NCBI GenBank assembly: GCA_033764775.1
Contig: JANRIQ010000020.1
Location: 25,059-89,058 of the forward strand
Direction: 5' to 3'
Length of the DNA: 64,000 nucleotides
From: JAWXCE01 sp033764775
GTDB lineage: Bacteria; Pseudomonadota; Alphaproteobacteria; Rhizobiales; Rhodomicrobiaceae
The position numbers and the translations under genes were made by a program. Shown here in pieces: positions 9,842 to 18,260 of this stretch (its first letter is position 1; each line of letters starts with the position of its first letter). Under the pieces are notes generated by a model that did no database searches, was not told the DNA's origin, and saw only the letters and a program-made list of their open reading frames with translations.

Positions 9842-10315
9842 ATGGTCACCGAAGGCGACATGGCCCCTCAATTCACGCTGCCGACGGACGGCGGCGGTCA
9901 TTTCAACCTCGCCTCGCGCAAAGGCGGCCTTGTTGTGTTGTATTTCTACCCGAAGGACGACACCTCGGGCTGCACCAAACAGGCGCAGATGTTCTCCGAG
10001 AGTTTAGATGAATTTCGCGCGCATGGGGCCGAGATCGTCGGCGTGTCGCCCGACAGCGTGAAATCCCACGACAAGTTCAAGCAAAAGCACGATCTGGGCG
10101 TCACGCTCGTCGCCGACGAGGACAAAAAAGCCATAGAAGCCTACGGCGTATGGGCCGAGAAGAAGATGTACGGCAAGGCCTATATGGGCGTCGAGCGCTC
10201 CACGTTCCTCATCGACGGGCAGGGCCGCATCGCCAAGGCTTGGCGCGGGGTCAAGGTGCCCGGCCACGCGGAGGAGGTGCTCGCGGCGGTCAAGGCGCTC
10301 AAGGCGGGCGGTTGA
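9842..10315 (+). CDS. bcp: Thioredoxin-dependent peroxiredoxin, Bcp/PrxQ family
   Basis: A 157-residue thiol peroxidase that reduces hydroperoxides. The start ATG at 9842 is fixed by an AAGGAG ribosome-binding site at 9831-9836. The peroxidatic cysteine is in the DDTSGCTKQAQMF segment. E. coli Bcp has a second cysteine five residues on (C-T-V-Q-A-C); here that position is Gln, so the protein lacks this resolving cysteine. A MaoC-type hydratase and ribF follow on the same strand with short gaps and may be co-transcribed. Confidence 0.93.
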   Translation: MVTEGDMAPQFTLPTDGGGHFNLASRKGGLVVLYFYPKDDTSGCTKQAQMFSESLDEFRAHGAEIVGVSPDSVKSHDKFKQKHDLGVTLVADEDKKAIEAYGVWAEKKMYGKAYMGVERSTFLIDGQGRIAKAWRGVKVPGHAEEVLAAVKALKAGG

Positions 10316-10377
10316 CGCCGCCGCGGCGGTCGGGCCAAAGTGCGCTCATAAGGTCGACACCGCATCAGGGAGAGACT

Positions 10378-10806
10378 ATGGCGGCCGCAGGTTATTTTTT
10401 CGAGGATCTGACCGTCGGCATGACGGCCCAACTGACGCACACGGTGCGCGCCGAGGACATATCGGCGTTCGCCGCGCTGTCGGGCGACGACAACCCAGTG
10501 CATCTGGACGAGGAATACGCCAGCAAAACGCTGTTCAAAGGCCGCATCGCGCACGGGCTGATGACCGCGAGCTACATCTCGGCCGTGGTCGGCACGCGAC
10601 TGCCGGGGCCAGGCTGCATTTACGTCTCGCAGACGTTGAACTTCAAGGCGCCGGTGCGCATTGGCGATGTGGTCGAGACGCGCGCGACGATCACCGACCT
10701 GATCCCCGAGAAACGCCGGGCCATTCTCGCCTGCGTCTGCGCCGTCGCCGGCAAAACCGTGCTCGAAGGCCAGGCGGTGATGATGGTTCCGGCCCGCGCG
10801 ACGTAA
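10378..10806 (+). CDS. MaoC-family (R)-specific enoyl-CoA hydratase
   Basis: A 142-residue single hot-dog hydratase of the MaoC/PhaJ type, which hydrates trans-2-enoyl-CoA to (R)-3-hydroxyacyl-CoA. The catalytic D-x5-H motif is visible in GDDNPVHLDEEYA, followed by the conserved FKGRIAHGLMTASYISAVVG segment. The ATG at 10378 has a purine-rich ribosome-binding site (CAGGGAGAG) just upstream. It lies between bcp and ribF. The acyl-chain specificity cannot be inferred. Confidence 0.9.
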   Translation: MAAAGYFFEDLTVGMTAQLTHTVRAEDISAFAALSGDDNPVHLDEEYASKTLFKGRIAHGLMTASYISAVVGTRLPGPGCIYVSQTLNFKAPVRIGDVVETRATITDLIPEKRRAILACVCAVAGKTVLEGQAVMMVPARAT

Positions 10807-10824
10807 CCCTGGCGAAGGCTCGCG

Positions 10825-11760
10825 ATGGAGATTTTGCACGGCTGGCGCAACACACCGGAGCGGATGCGCGGCGGCGCCATCGCGATCGGCAATTTCGACG
10901 GGGTGCATCGCGGCCATCAGGAGGTTCTGGCTCAGGCGCGCGCTTTCGCGCTGGCGCTCGGCAAGCCTTCGGGCGCGATGATCTTCGAGCCGCATCCGCG
11001 CGCCTATTTCCAGCCGGGGCAACCGATGTTCCGCCTGACGCCGCTAGAGGCGAAGCTCGCGCTTCTGGCGGAGCAGGGGCTGGATTTCACCGCAGTCATC
11101 CCGTTTGAGCGGACCCTAGCCGAAATGCCGGCGGAGGATTTCGCCCGCACCGTTCTGGCGGATGGCTTCTCGCCGCGCCGCGTGGTGGTGGGCTATGACT
11201 TTTTCTTTGGCAAAGGCCGCGGCGGCAATGCGGCGTCGCTGACCGAGATGGGCGTTGGCCTGGGCTTCTCGGTGCACACGGCGGCGCCCGTCGGCGGCGA
11301 GGGCGAGATCTTCTCGTCCACCCGCATCCGCGAGTTGCTGGCCGAGGGCGACGTGCGCGGAGCGAGCGCCATGCTCGGGCGCAACTGGCGCGCGCGCGGC
11401 GAGGTGAAGCGCGGCGCCGGACGTGGGACGGGCCTCGGCTTTCCGACCGCCAACATTGACCTGGAGCCCGGCCAGGCGCTGCGCCATGGCATTTATGCTG
11501 TTTTCGTCCATGTGGACGGGGCGACGCATCAGGGCGCGGCTTATCTGGGCCCGCGGCCTACATTTGACGACGGCGCGCCGGTCCTAGAGGTGTTCCTGCT
11601 TGATTTTTCGGGGGATTTGTACGGCCGCCCCATGGAGGTGGAGTTCGTCGCCTTCATTCGCGGCGACGGCAAGTTCAAATCCGCCGAAGCGCTCTCCGCA
11701 CAGATGGAGCGGGATTGCGCCGCGGCCCGCGCCATACTATTGGATCACCGTCGCGGCTAA
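10825..11760 (+). CDS. ribF: Bifunctional riboflavin kinase / FAD synthetase
   Basis: RibF phosphorylates riboflavin to FMN and adenylylates FMN to FAD. It has 311 residues. The N-terminal FAD synthetase domain carries GNFDGVHRGHQEVL (nucleotidyltransferase H-x-G-H) and FSSTRIRELLAEGDV. The C-terminal riboflavin kinase domain carries GRGTGLGFPTANI and the product-binding region VLEVFLLDFSGDLYG. It starts 18 bp after the MaoC gene. Confidence 0.96.
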   Translation: MEILHGWRNTPERMRGGAIAIGNFDGVHRGHQEVLAQARAFALALGKPSGAMIFEPHPRAYFQPGQPMFRLTPLEAKLALLAEQGLDFTAVIPFERTLAEMPAEDFARTVLADGFSPRRVVVGYDFFFGKGRGGNAASLTEMGVGLGFSVHTAAPVGGEGEIFSSTRIRELLAEGDVRGASAMLGRNWRARGEVKRGAGRGTGLGFPTANIDLEPGQALRHGIYAVFVHVDGATHQGAAYLGPRPTFDDGAPVLEVFLLDFSGDLYGRPMEVEFVAFIRGDGKFKSAEALSAQMERDCAAARAILLDHRRG

Positions 11761-11877
11761 TCCGGCTGCGGCGTTTCGTCCCGCGTACAATGCATCGACG
11801 CGCCACAATCATCGCCTTCATCGGGTGCCGATCATTTTCGCCAAGAGGGCGAAGTCCTTTGTGAACGCAGGTTCGCC

Positions 11878-13419
11878 ATGAGCATCACCAGGCGTGACGT
11901 CAACGCCGCCCTTTTCGCAGCCGCGGCCAGCGCTGTTTTAAAGCCGTCGCGCGCCGCCGCCGCGATCAATTTCGGCCCGCCGGTCAAATTCGACGAGGCC
12001 GCCCTGCGGGAATGGGCGGAGTTCGCCGCCCGGCAGCCCTACGCGCCGGCCCCACTGCGCGCGCCCGAGATTATCGCACGCATCGACTACGACAATTATC
12101 AGCAGATCAAATACCGCCCCGACGCGGCCGTTTGGGCCGACGGCTCCGCACCGTTTCCGGTGGAGCTGTTCCATGTCGGGAAATACTTCCAGCAACCGGC
12201 GCGCATTTTCGTGCTCGATGGAAGCCTCGCGAGAGAGGTGCTGTACTCGCCCGATTTGTTCAATTACGGCCGCGCGGAATTCTCGCGCACATTGCCGCCC
12301 GACCTCGGCTTCGCGGGCTTTCGCGTGATGTACGGCGCCGGGCAGCCTGACTGGCTTGCGTTTCTCGGCGCCTCCTATTTCCGCTCCTCGGGCGAAACGC
12401 GCCAGTACGGCCTATCCGCGCGCGGCCTCGCCATCGATACCGCCATGCCCTGGCCGGAGGAATTCCCGCGCTTCACCAATTTCTGGCTGGCTCCGCATCG
12501 CAATCCGGACGGCGTCGTTATCCACGCCATGCTCGACAGCCCGAGCGTGACGGGGGCCTACAAAATCACCGCGACCCGTGGGCAGGGCGTCATCACCGAC
12601 GTGGAGGCGACGATCTTCGCCCGCAAGGACGTGGCGCGGCTCGGCATTGCGCCGCTCACCAGCATGTACTGGTACGGCAAGACCAACCGTCGGCAGGCGA
12701 CGGACTGGCGCCCCGAAATTCACGACAGCGACGGCCTGGCGCTGTGGACGGGGACGGGCGAACGCATCTGGCGGCCGCTTAACAACCCGTTCGGCGTACA
12801 GACCAGCACCTACCTGGACAACAATCCGCGCGGCTTCGGCCTTGCCCAGCGCGAGCGCGACTTCGACGAGTATGAGGACGACGGGGTGTTCTACGACAAG
12901 CGGCCGACCGTGTGGATCGAGCCGATTGGAGCGTGGGGCGAGGGCGGCGTGCAACTCGTTGAAATTCCCACGATCGACGAAACGAACGACAACATCGTCG
13001 CATACTGGCTGCCCAAGGAGCCGCTGAAGGCCGGCGGCTCGATATCGCTCAAGTACCGCGTCCACTGGCGGCTGGAGGAGCCGTATCCCGCGCCGCTCGG
13101 CCGCGTCGTCGCCACCCGCGCGGGCGCCGGCGGCATACCAGGACACCCCCAGCGCGAAGGCGTGACAAAGTACGTGGTTGATTTCGAAGGCGGCGACATG
13201 GGCCGCCTCGAAAACACCGACGGCGTGCAATTGGACGTGACCGCCGCGCGCGGCGCGATCGACAAAAAATTCGCCTACCGGGTCGTTGGCAAGCCGCGAT
13301 GGCGAGCGATGTTCGACCTTACCCCGACAGACCGGGAACCCATCGACCTGCGCCTCTACCTCCACCGCAACGGGGAGGCGCTGACCGAGACCTGGCTCTA
13401 TCAGCATCTGTCGCGCTGA
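11878..13419 (+). CDS. Glucan biosynthesis protein (MdoG/OpgD family), probable Tat substrate
   Basis: A 513-residue periplasmic protein of the OpgG/OpgD family, involved in backbone structure and branching of osmoregulated periplasmic glucans. The N-terminus has a twin-arginine-like signal (SITRRDVNAALFAAAASAV) ending near AAAA, which resembles OpgD more than OpgG. Family signatures follow: FEVGKYFQ-like FHVGKYFQQPARIF, AGFRVMY, FLGASYFRSSGE, PLTSMYWYGK and an immunoglobulin-like C-terminus. No glucosyltransferase opgH is adjacent. The choice between OpgG and OpgD is left open. Confidence 0.9.
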   Translation: MSITRRDVNAALFAAAASAVLKPSRAAAAINFGPPVKFDEAALREWAEFAARQPYAPAPLRAPEIIARIDYDNYQQIKYRPDAAVWADGSAPFPVELFHVGKYFQQPARIFVLDGSLAREVLYSPDLFNYGRAEFSRTLPPDLGFAGFRVMYGAGQPDWLAFLGASYFRSSGETRQYGLSARGLAIDTAMPWPEEFPRFTNFWLAPHRNPDGVVIHAMLDSPSVTGAYKITATRGQGVITDVEATIFARKDVARLGIAPLTSMYWYGKTNRRQATDWRPEIHDSDGLALWTGTGERIWRPLNNPFGVQTSTYLDNNPRGFGLAQRERDFDEYEDDGVFYDKRPTVWIEPIGAWGEGGVQLVEIPTIDETNDNIVAYWLPKEPLKAGGSISLKYRVHWRLEEPYPAPLGRVVATRAGAGGIPGHPQREGVTKYVVDFEGGDMGRLENTDGVQLDVTAARGAIDKKFAYRVVGKPRWRAMFDLTPTDREPIDLRLYLHRNGEALTETWLYQHLSR

Positions 13420-13542
13420 CAGCTTGCTTTTTAGAATTCCTCTAAATAAGATGGCTACCATCGGAACTGCGGGCGGCCGCGCACGTTGATCGACGTCCAT
13501 CACGCACCATCTCTTAGGCCGCAATCGGGTAAGGGCGGGCCG

Positions 13543-14046
13543 ATGGACAAACGAAGCGCGAGACACGACGCCGCGACAGACGCGGAGGCGTGCGGCAAGG
13601 TGGTGAGGCTGTTCGAGGCCGTTCCGCCGTCCCCCGCCGCGCCGCTCCGAGATCGCGAACGCGCCATGTTGGCGTCGCTGCGGGCGTTGTTCGTGGCGAG
13701 CGTGCTGAAGCCGCGCGGCGATTTCGACCGGGCCTGCCTGCTCATCGCGGGCGATCGGGAGACAAGCGTCGAGCGGTACGCCACCGCTTTTTTTCATGGG
13801 CTGGAGAGCTTCGCGCGCCGTCCGCTCGCCTTTCACAGCTGCTCAAGCGAAAGTCCGAGCAGCGACGAGATGTGGATGATGCGGCTTCTGGAGACTTTGG
13901 CGCGAGGCGACGCGTCCAGCGCGCGTTATCTTCTGGCGACGCGCATCGAGCATCTGGGCCGGCGGCGCATGTTGTTTTTGGCGCAGGGCCTAGCCAAATC
14001 TTTGGTCGGAAGCGACGATGACAATGACTTGGCGAGTTCACCATAA
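13543..14046 (+). CDS. Hypothetical protein, in probable operon with dps
   Basis: A 167-residue protein of unknown function, with no signal peptide or membrane segment. It is predicted to be mostly helical, with a Ser/Cys/His-rich stretch in the middle (FHSCSSESPSSDEMWM) and an Asp-rich tail (GSDDDNDLASS). The ATG at 13543 is preferred over an in-frame TTG at 13486. Its stop codon is 12 bp before dps, and the dps ribosome-binding site directly follows it, so it is probably co-transcribed with that stress gene. I do not recognise the family. Confidence 0.7.
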   Translation: MDKRSARHDAATDAEACGKVVRLFEAVPPSPAAPLRDRERAMLASLRALFVASVLKPRGDFDRACLLIAGDRETSVERYATAFFHGLESFARRPLAFHSCSSESPSSDEMWMMRLLETLARGDASSARYLLATRIEHLGRRRMLFLAQGLAKSLVGSDDDNDLASSP

Positions 14047-14058
14047 GGAGACATTGCG

Positions 14059-14529
14059 ATGCAGAATGTGAAACTGACTTTGGCGCCGGATGCGAAGGCC
14101 GAGATCGTCGAGGGGCTGACGCAAGCTCTGGCGGAGACCTTCGTCGAGACCATGAAAGCACAGAATTTCCATTGGAACGTGACGGGCATGGCGTTCGGCC
14201 CGCTGCATGCCCTCTTCCAGAAGATTTACGAGGATCATTTCGAGGCCCAGGACGACATCGCCGAGCGCATCAAGTCGCTGGATGGACACGCCGACGGGCG
14301 GGTAAGCGCGCTCGCAGGCCGCAGCTCGATCAAGGACGCCGACGGTCACGCCTCGGATAAGGACATGCTGAAGACGCTCGTCGCAGACCAAGAGGCGCTC
14401 TCATCGACGATGCGTGCGCTGGCCGAACTCGCCGACCGCCACGGCGACGTGGTGACAAACGACCTGGCCATTGAGCGCGCCGACGCCCACGACAAATTCG
14501 CCTGGATGCTGCGCGCCCATCTGGCCTGA
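14059..14529 (+). CDS. dps: Dps family DNA-binding ferritin-like protein
   Basis: Dps assembles into a 12-mer that oxidises and stores iron and protects DNA under starvation or peroxide stress. It has 156 residues. The ferroxidase-site residues are in the family positions: QNFHWNVTGMAFGPLHALFQ (His) and YEDHFEAQDDIAERIKSL (Asp/Glu). A strong AAGGAG ribosome-binding site precedes the ATG at 14059. It lies 12 bp after an unknown gene, in the same direction. Confidence 0.95.
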   Translation: MQNVKLTLAPDAKAEIVEGLTQALAETFVETMKAQNFHWNVTGMAFGPLHALFQKIYEDHFEAQDDIAERIKSLDGHADGRVSALAGRSSIKDADGHASDKDMLKTLVADQEALSSTMRALAELADRHGDVVTNDLAIERADAHDKFAWMLRAHLA

Positions 14530-14540
14530 CGGTCAGCCTT

Positions 14541-14825
14541 TTAGCGCGCGACGACCAGCGCCGGTTTGGTTGTCAGCGCGTCGAGGGGGCATAGCACGCC
14601 CTTTTTCGCGCATTTGCGCCGGTACTCGCGCTCCCAAAACGCGCGAGTGCCGATTTCTTCCGTTTTCGCCGCGCACTGGGCAAGGAGCGCGAGCTTCGTC
14701 TCCAGGTCGTCGGCCCGCTTCCACGCCTTTTCGTCGTCCTCATCGCGGCCGCAGGCTATGCACGCGCCACGCTTGTCCTTGCAGACGCCGACGCATGGCG
14801 ACGGCAATTTAGACTTCTTTCCCAA
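14541..14825 (-). CDS. DUF1289-like small cysteine-rich protein
   Basis: A 94-residue protein with the N-terminal pattern PSPCVGVCKDKRGACIACGR. This matches the small DUF1289 family, whose clustered cysteines probably bind an iron-sulfur cluster or zinc. Two further cysteines are near the C-terminus (RRKCAKKGVLCPL). The likely start is TTG at 14825, supported by an AGGGGA ribosome-binding site (complement of 14834-14839); there is no in-frame ATG before the first cysteines. It converges with dps. Function is unknown. Confidence 0.75.
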   Translation of the reverse strand: MGKKSKLPSPCVGVCKDKRGACIACGRDEDDEKAWKRADDLETKLALLAQCAAKTEEIGTRAFWEREYRRKCAKKGVLCPLDALTTKPALVVAR

Positions 14826-15062
14826 ACGGTTATTCCCCTAACGCACAATCAAGCCCATTGTTGTAACCAATCGCGTCGCGGATGACAAAGCGCGTGAGGG
14901 TCGCAGTCGGGATGTCCGGTGGCTGCACACGGGGGATGAAACCCGCGCTTTTCGCTTCGGGCGTTTTCACTTATGGTCGCGGCGAAGGACGCTGGCGGCG
15001 CCTAGTCCGGCGGAAAGCGCGCCCCGTATAGTTCTTAGGGTTTTCAAGGTGACACGAGCTCG

Positions 15063-16871
15063 ATGACCGCCATCTCCCGCATCCGCAACTTCTCCATCGT
15101 GGCGCATATCGACCACGGCAAATCGACGCTGGCCGACCGGCTCATCCAGCACTGCGGCGGCATGACCGACCGCGAGATGGCTGGGCAGAGCCAGATCCTC
15201 GACAACATGGAAATCGAGAAAGAGCGCGGCATCACCATCAAGGCGCAGACGGTGCGGCTCGATTACAAGGCCAAGGACGGGCAGCTTTACCAGCTCAACC
15301 TCATCGACACGCCGGGGCACGTCGATTTCACCTATGAGGTGTCGCGGAGTCTCGCCGCTTGCGAAGGCTCGCTGCTCGTCGTGGACGCGAGCCAGGGGGT
15401 GGAGGCGCAGACGCTTGCGAACGTCTACAAGGCGCTCGACAACAATCACGATATCGTGCCCGTCCTTAACAAGATCGACTTGCCGGCGGCCGAGCCGGAT
15501 CGCGTGCGCCAGCAGATCGAGGACGTGATCGGGCTGGACGCCTCGAACGCGGTGCTGATCTCGGCAAAAACCGGGCTCGGCATCGAGGATGTGCTGGAGG
15601 CGATTGTGCACCGCCTGCCCGCGCCGAAAGGCCAGGCCGACGCGCCGCTGAAAGCCATGCTCGTCGATAGCTGGTACGACAGCTATCTCGGGGTGGTCGT
15701 GCTCGTGCGCGTGGTGGACGGCGTGCTGTCGAAGGGTATGCGCATCAAGCTGATGTCGACTGGCGCCGTGCACACCGTCGAGCGCGTCGGCATTTTCCGG
15801 CCGAAGTCCGAGATTCGCGACACGCTCTCGCCCGGCGAAATCGGCTTCTTCACCGCCGCCATCAAGGAGGTCGCCGACACGCGCGTGGGCGACACGGTGA
15901 CGGACGACAAACGCCCGACGAACCAGGCGCTCCCCGGCTTCAAGCCGTCGCAGCCAGTGGTGTTCTGCGGACTGTTCCCAGTGGACTCGGCGCAGTTCGA
16001 AGATTTGCGCGAGGCGATGGGCAAGCTGCGCCTCAACGATGCGTCATTCGAGTACGAGATGGAGACCTCCGCCGCGCTCGGCTTCGGCTTCCGCTGCGGC
16101 TTCCTCGGCCTCCTGCACCTCGAAATCGTGCGTGAGCGGCTGGAACGCGAGTTCAATATCGACCTCATCACCACGGCTCCGAGCGTCATCTATCACATGC
16201 ACATGACCGACGGGGCCATGCAGGAGCTGCACAACCCCGCCGACATGCCGGACGTGCAGAAGATCGAGCGCATCGAGGAGCCGTGGATCAAGGCGACGAT
16301 TTTCGTGCCGGACGAATATCTCGGCGCCATCCTGAAGCTGTGCGAGGACCGGCGCGGGCGGCAGAAGGAGCTGACCTACGCCGGCAGCCGCGCCATGGTG
16401 GTGTACGAATTGCCGCTCAACGAGGTGGTGTTCGACTTTTACGACCGGCTGAAGAGCATCTCGCGCGGCTACGCCTCGTTCGACTATCAGATGCTGGACT
16501 ACGAGGAGGGCGACCTCGTGAAAATGTCGCTGCTCGTGAACGCTGAGCCGGTGGACGCGCTATCAATGGTCGTGCATCGCTCACGTGCGATGCAGCGCGG
16601 CCGCGTCATGTGCGAGAAGCTGAAGGAGCTGATCCCGCGGCACATGTTCCAGATCCCGATCCAGGCGGCCATCGGCGGCAAAGTGATCGCGCGCGAGACG
16701 CTGTCGGCGCTGCGCAAGGACGTGACGGCGAAGTGCTACGGCGGCGATATCACACGCAAGCGCAAGCTGCTGGAGAAGCAGAAAGAGGGCAAGAAGAAGA
16801 TGCGCCAGTTCGGGCGGGTGGAGATTCCTCAGGAGGCGTTTATTGCGGCGCTGAAGATGGACGCGAATTAA
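15063..16871 (+). CDS. lepA: Elongation factor 4 (LepA)
   Basis: LepA is a ribosome-associated translational GTPase. At 602 residues it is full length. The G motifs are all present: AHIDHGKSTL (P-loop), ERGITI, DTPGHVDF and NKIDL. The C-terminal domain ends in KCYGGDITRKRKLLEKQKEG and ALKMDAN. Its last ~165 bp are repeated four times downstream, each copy bordering a different small gene module, so this 3' end appears to be an insertion hotspot. The stop codon overlaps the stop of the convergent HEPN-like gene. The reading frame itself is intact. Confidence 0.97.
   Translation: MTAISRIRNFSIVAHIDHGKSTLADRLIQHCGGMTDREMAGQSQILDNMEIEKERGITIKAQTVRLDYKAKDGQLYQLNLIDTPGHVDFTYEVSRSLAACEGSLLVVDASQGVEAQTLANVYKALDNNHDIVPVLNKIDLPAAEPDRVRQQIEDVIGLDASNAVLISAKTGLGIEDVLEAIVHRLPAPKGQADAPLKAMLVDSWYDSYLGVVVLVRVVDGVLSKGMRIKLMSTGAVHTVERVGIFRPKSEIRDTLSPGEIGFFTAAIKEVADTRVGDTVTDDKRPTNQALPGFKPSQPVVFCGLFPVDSAQFEDLREAMGKLRLNDASFEYEMETSAALGFGFRCGFLGLLHLEIVRERLEREFNIDLITTAPSVIYHMHMTDGAMQELHNPADMPDVQKIERIEEPWIKATIFVPDEYLGAILKLCEDRRGRQKELTYAGSRAMVVYELPLNEVVFDFYDRLKSISRGYASFDYQMLDYEEGDLVKMSLLVNAEPVDALSMVVHRSRAMQRGRVMCEKLKELIPRHMFQIPIQAAIGGKVIARETLSALRKDVTAKCYGGDITRKRKLLEKQKEGKKKMRQFGRVEIPQEAFIAALKMDAN
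16707..16871 (+). repeat. lepA 3'-end repeat unit, parent copy
   Basis: This is the intact 3' end of lepA (codons for LRKDVTAKCYGGD through MDAN and the TAA stop). It serves as the reference for four downstream copies in the same orientation. Three of those copies begin near the same point, about 160 bp before the stop, and all end at or next to the stop codon. Such constant edges point to discrete junctions rather than random duplication. Confidence 0.85.
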
Positions 16872-17629
16872 CCACGCCTAATGATCTCTGACACTGCTAT
16901 CGTTCCAGGTGGGAGTATTTCTACAAATCCTTGATCGTCGGATAAATTGACAAGTCGCTCCTTGTGTAAAGCCTTCAACGTTTTTTTGAAGTAAGCTTTA
17001 TTTTCATAATCAAGCCAGCGAAATATGTCAGCGGTTGCAACTCTACCATTTACCGAGGCGACCAAAATCAAGGTTTGTTCTCGAACTGATAAGTCCGTGT
17101 TAAGCACGCGCTTCACATCGCCATCATCCCAAATTATTGGAGAGCGGCGTTCGACCAAGCTATCTACTACTCGTTGCGCGTCCTGAACGTCGATCCCATG
17201 AAATACACGAACTAGTTCGGCCATAACCCAGTTGCACATGGCTAGCACTAAGGTTGCGTCCATGTGGTTAGGATCAACGTCGCCGCCAACGTGCCCAACA
17301 CCTCGATTATTCCGCACCTCGTACAAGGCGGGCAAAACTCTGGGTATCAGGATTTGAAAACTTCGAGGAACATTGTTTCGTTTTTCCAGCCCGCGACACG
17401 CATCTAAGAAATTGTTCGGTTTAGTCGGTTTTGATGGGTAATTTCCAGCCCCAAACCCTTCCAAGATTGTATAAACGATTTCGCAGAATTTGCCCCCACT
17501 TAACTCAGAGGGACTCCATCTTCGCTCCATATAATTGTTCAAGATCGATTGGTACTCGGACATTAAAGGGTCTCGGAGAGAACTAGGGATAGCGGTTAGA
17601 AGATTTTGCGAGTTAGTTTGTATGGCCAA
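16868..17629 (-). CDS. HEPN-like protein with C-terminal winged helix (putative toxin/abortive infection)
   Basis: A 253-residue protein of an unnamed family. A mid-protein motif R-N-N-R-G-V-G-H (residues 106-113) fits the R-x(4-6)-H signature of HEPN ribonucleases, common in abortive-infection and toxin proteins. The C-terminal part (about 185-235, LSVREQTLILVASVNGRVAT and following) looks like a winged helix. The start is probably TTG at 17629. It overlaps the upstream partner gene by 17 bp, and its stop codon overlaps that of lepA. Base composition is clearly more AT-rich than lepA. It is the first cargo module of the lepA array. HEPN activity is inferred from the motif alone. Confidence 0.6.
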   Translation of the reverse strand: MAIQTNSQNLLTAIPSSLRDPLMSEYQSILNNYMERRWSPSELSGGKFCEIVYTILEGFGAGNYPSKPTKPNNFLDACRGLEKRNNVPRSFQILIPRVLPALYEVRNNRGVGHVGGDVDPNHMDATLVLAMCNWVMAELVRVFHGIDVQDAQRVVDSLVERRSPIIWDDGDVKRVLNTDLSVREQTLILVASVNGRVATADIFRWLDYENKAYFKKTLKALHKERLVNLSDDQGFVEILPPGTIAVSEIIRRG

Positions 17630-18068
17630 GATGCCTTAGCCCTTCCGGAGTTACAAAAAAGCCGTCTTTAGTTTTTTCGCAAAAACCTTTTGAAACATTT
17701 TGGTTAAGGCAGTCCGCAGGATTTCCTAGTCGCTTTTGTTGATTTTCTTGGAGTGCTTTGGATACAGCTGATGTTGTTAATATCTTCATGCCCCGCCGAC
17801 GTAGCCAGTCAGCCGAAACCAAGAAACGTAAATTCTGGTTTCCGTCTGCATTTTTCTCGCGAATGTATGAACCAAGAGCTGTGGTAAAACTCCCTTGTGC
17901 TGGCACGTCTTTAGAGTTCTCTGGTTCAATGTCTGTTTTTATAGTTTCTGCCAAAGAAATTACTGAAGCTAACTGCGTAGCTAGCCATTGCTGGTCGCCC
18001 TCACCGACAAACTTAAGCTTGCCTATCTGAACGTCTAGTTTTGCGGGTTTGTCTTGTGCATCAGACAT
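17613..18068 (-). CDS. Hypothetical partner protein of the HEPN-like gene (possible antitoxin/regulator)
   Basis: A 151-residue protein with no recognised family. It is acidic in its N-terminal half; a possible helix-turn-helix (KILTTSAVSKALQENQQKR) lies near residues 95-115 and the C-terminus reads FFVTPEGLRHLG. Two in-frame ATGs lie close together. An AGGAG directly abuts the first (18074) and is correctly spaced from the second, so 18068 is chosen. It is first in a two-gene unit, overlapping the next gene by 17 bp, behind a 22-bp palindrome that touches the ribosome-binding site. That layout resembles an autoregulated toxin-antitoxin pair, which is inference. Confidence 0.6.
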   Translation of the reverse strand: MSDAQDKPAKLDVQIGKLKFVGEGDQQWLATQLASVISLAETIKTDIEPENSKDVPAQGSFTTALGSYIREKNADGNQNLRFLVSADWLRRRGMKILTTSAVSKALQENQQKRLGNPADCLNQNVSKGFCEKTKDGFFVTPEGLRHLGHTN

Positions 18069-18077
18069 GGTCATCTC

Positions 18078-18099
18078 CTAGTACTAAAATTAGTACTAG
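18078..18099. promoter_or_regulatory. 22-bp palindromic operator overlapping the ribosome-binding site
   Basis: Perfect 10-bp arms (CTAGTACTAA and TTAGTACTAG) flank a 2-bp AA centre, directly upstream of the 151-residue gene. On the minus strand the Shine-Dalgarno AGGAG (complement of 18075-18079) overlaps the inner edge of the palindrome. Binding of a dimeric regulator, or folding of the mRNA, could therefore shut off the module. The outer edge abuts the start of lepA copy A. Confidence 0.65.
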
Positions 18100-18259
18100 C
18101 GCTCGCATGATTCGAAGTCGCGGTCAAGGTGCGGCGATCTCATCCGCAAATGCAAGTTGCTAGTGAACCAGAAGGAGAGCGGGAAGAAGTTGCAGCCATT
18201 TGAGGCAGGAGGCATCCCGAGGACGCGCATATCACTGCGCTAAAGATGGACGCAAACTG
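18099..18259 (+). repeat. lepA 3'-end repeat, copy A (degraded)
   Basis: A diverged copy of the lepA 3' end. Matching blocks include GCGGCGAT at its start, GCAAGTTGCTAGTGAACCAG (lepA GCAAGCTGCTGGAGAAGCAG) and AAAGATGGACGCAAACT at the end. Indels and in-frame stops make it non-coding. Its right end lies 1-2 bp before the stop codon of the DUF2442 gene. The left boundary is approximate. Confidence 0.8.
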
Positions 18260-18260
18260 C

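Noticed and set aside
11938..13836. Long minus-strand open frames antisense to the glucan biosynthesis gene and its neighbour
   Set aside because: High-GC coding sequence produces long antisense open frames; these have no signal, domain or ribosome-binding site, and the plus-strand genes are clear family members.
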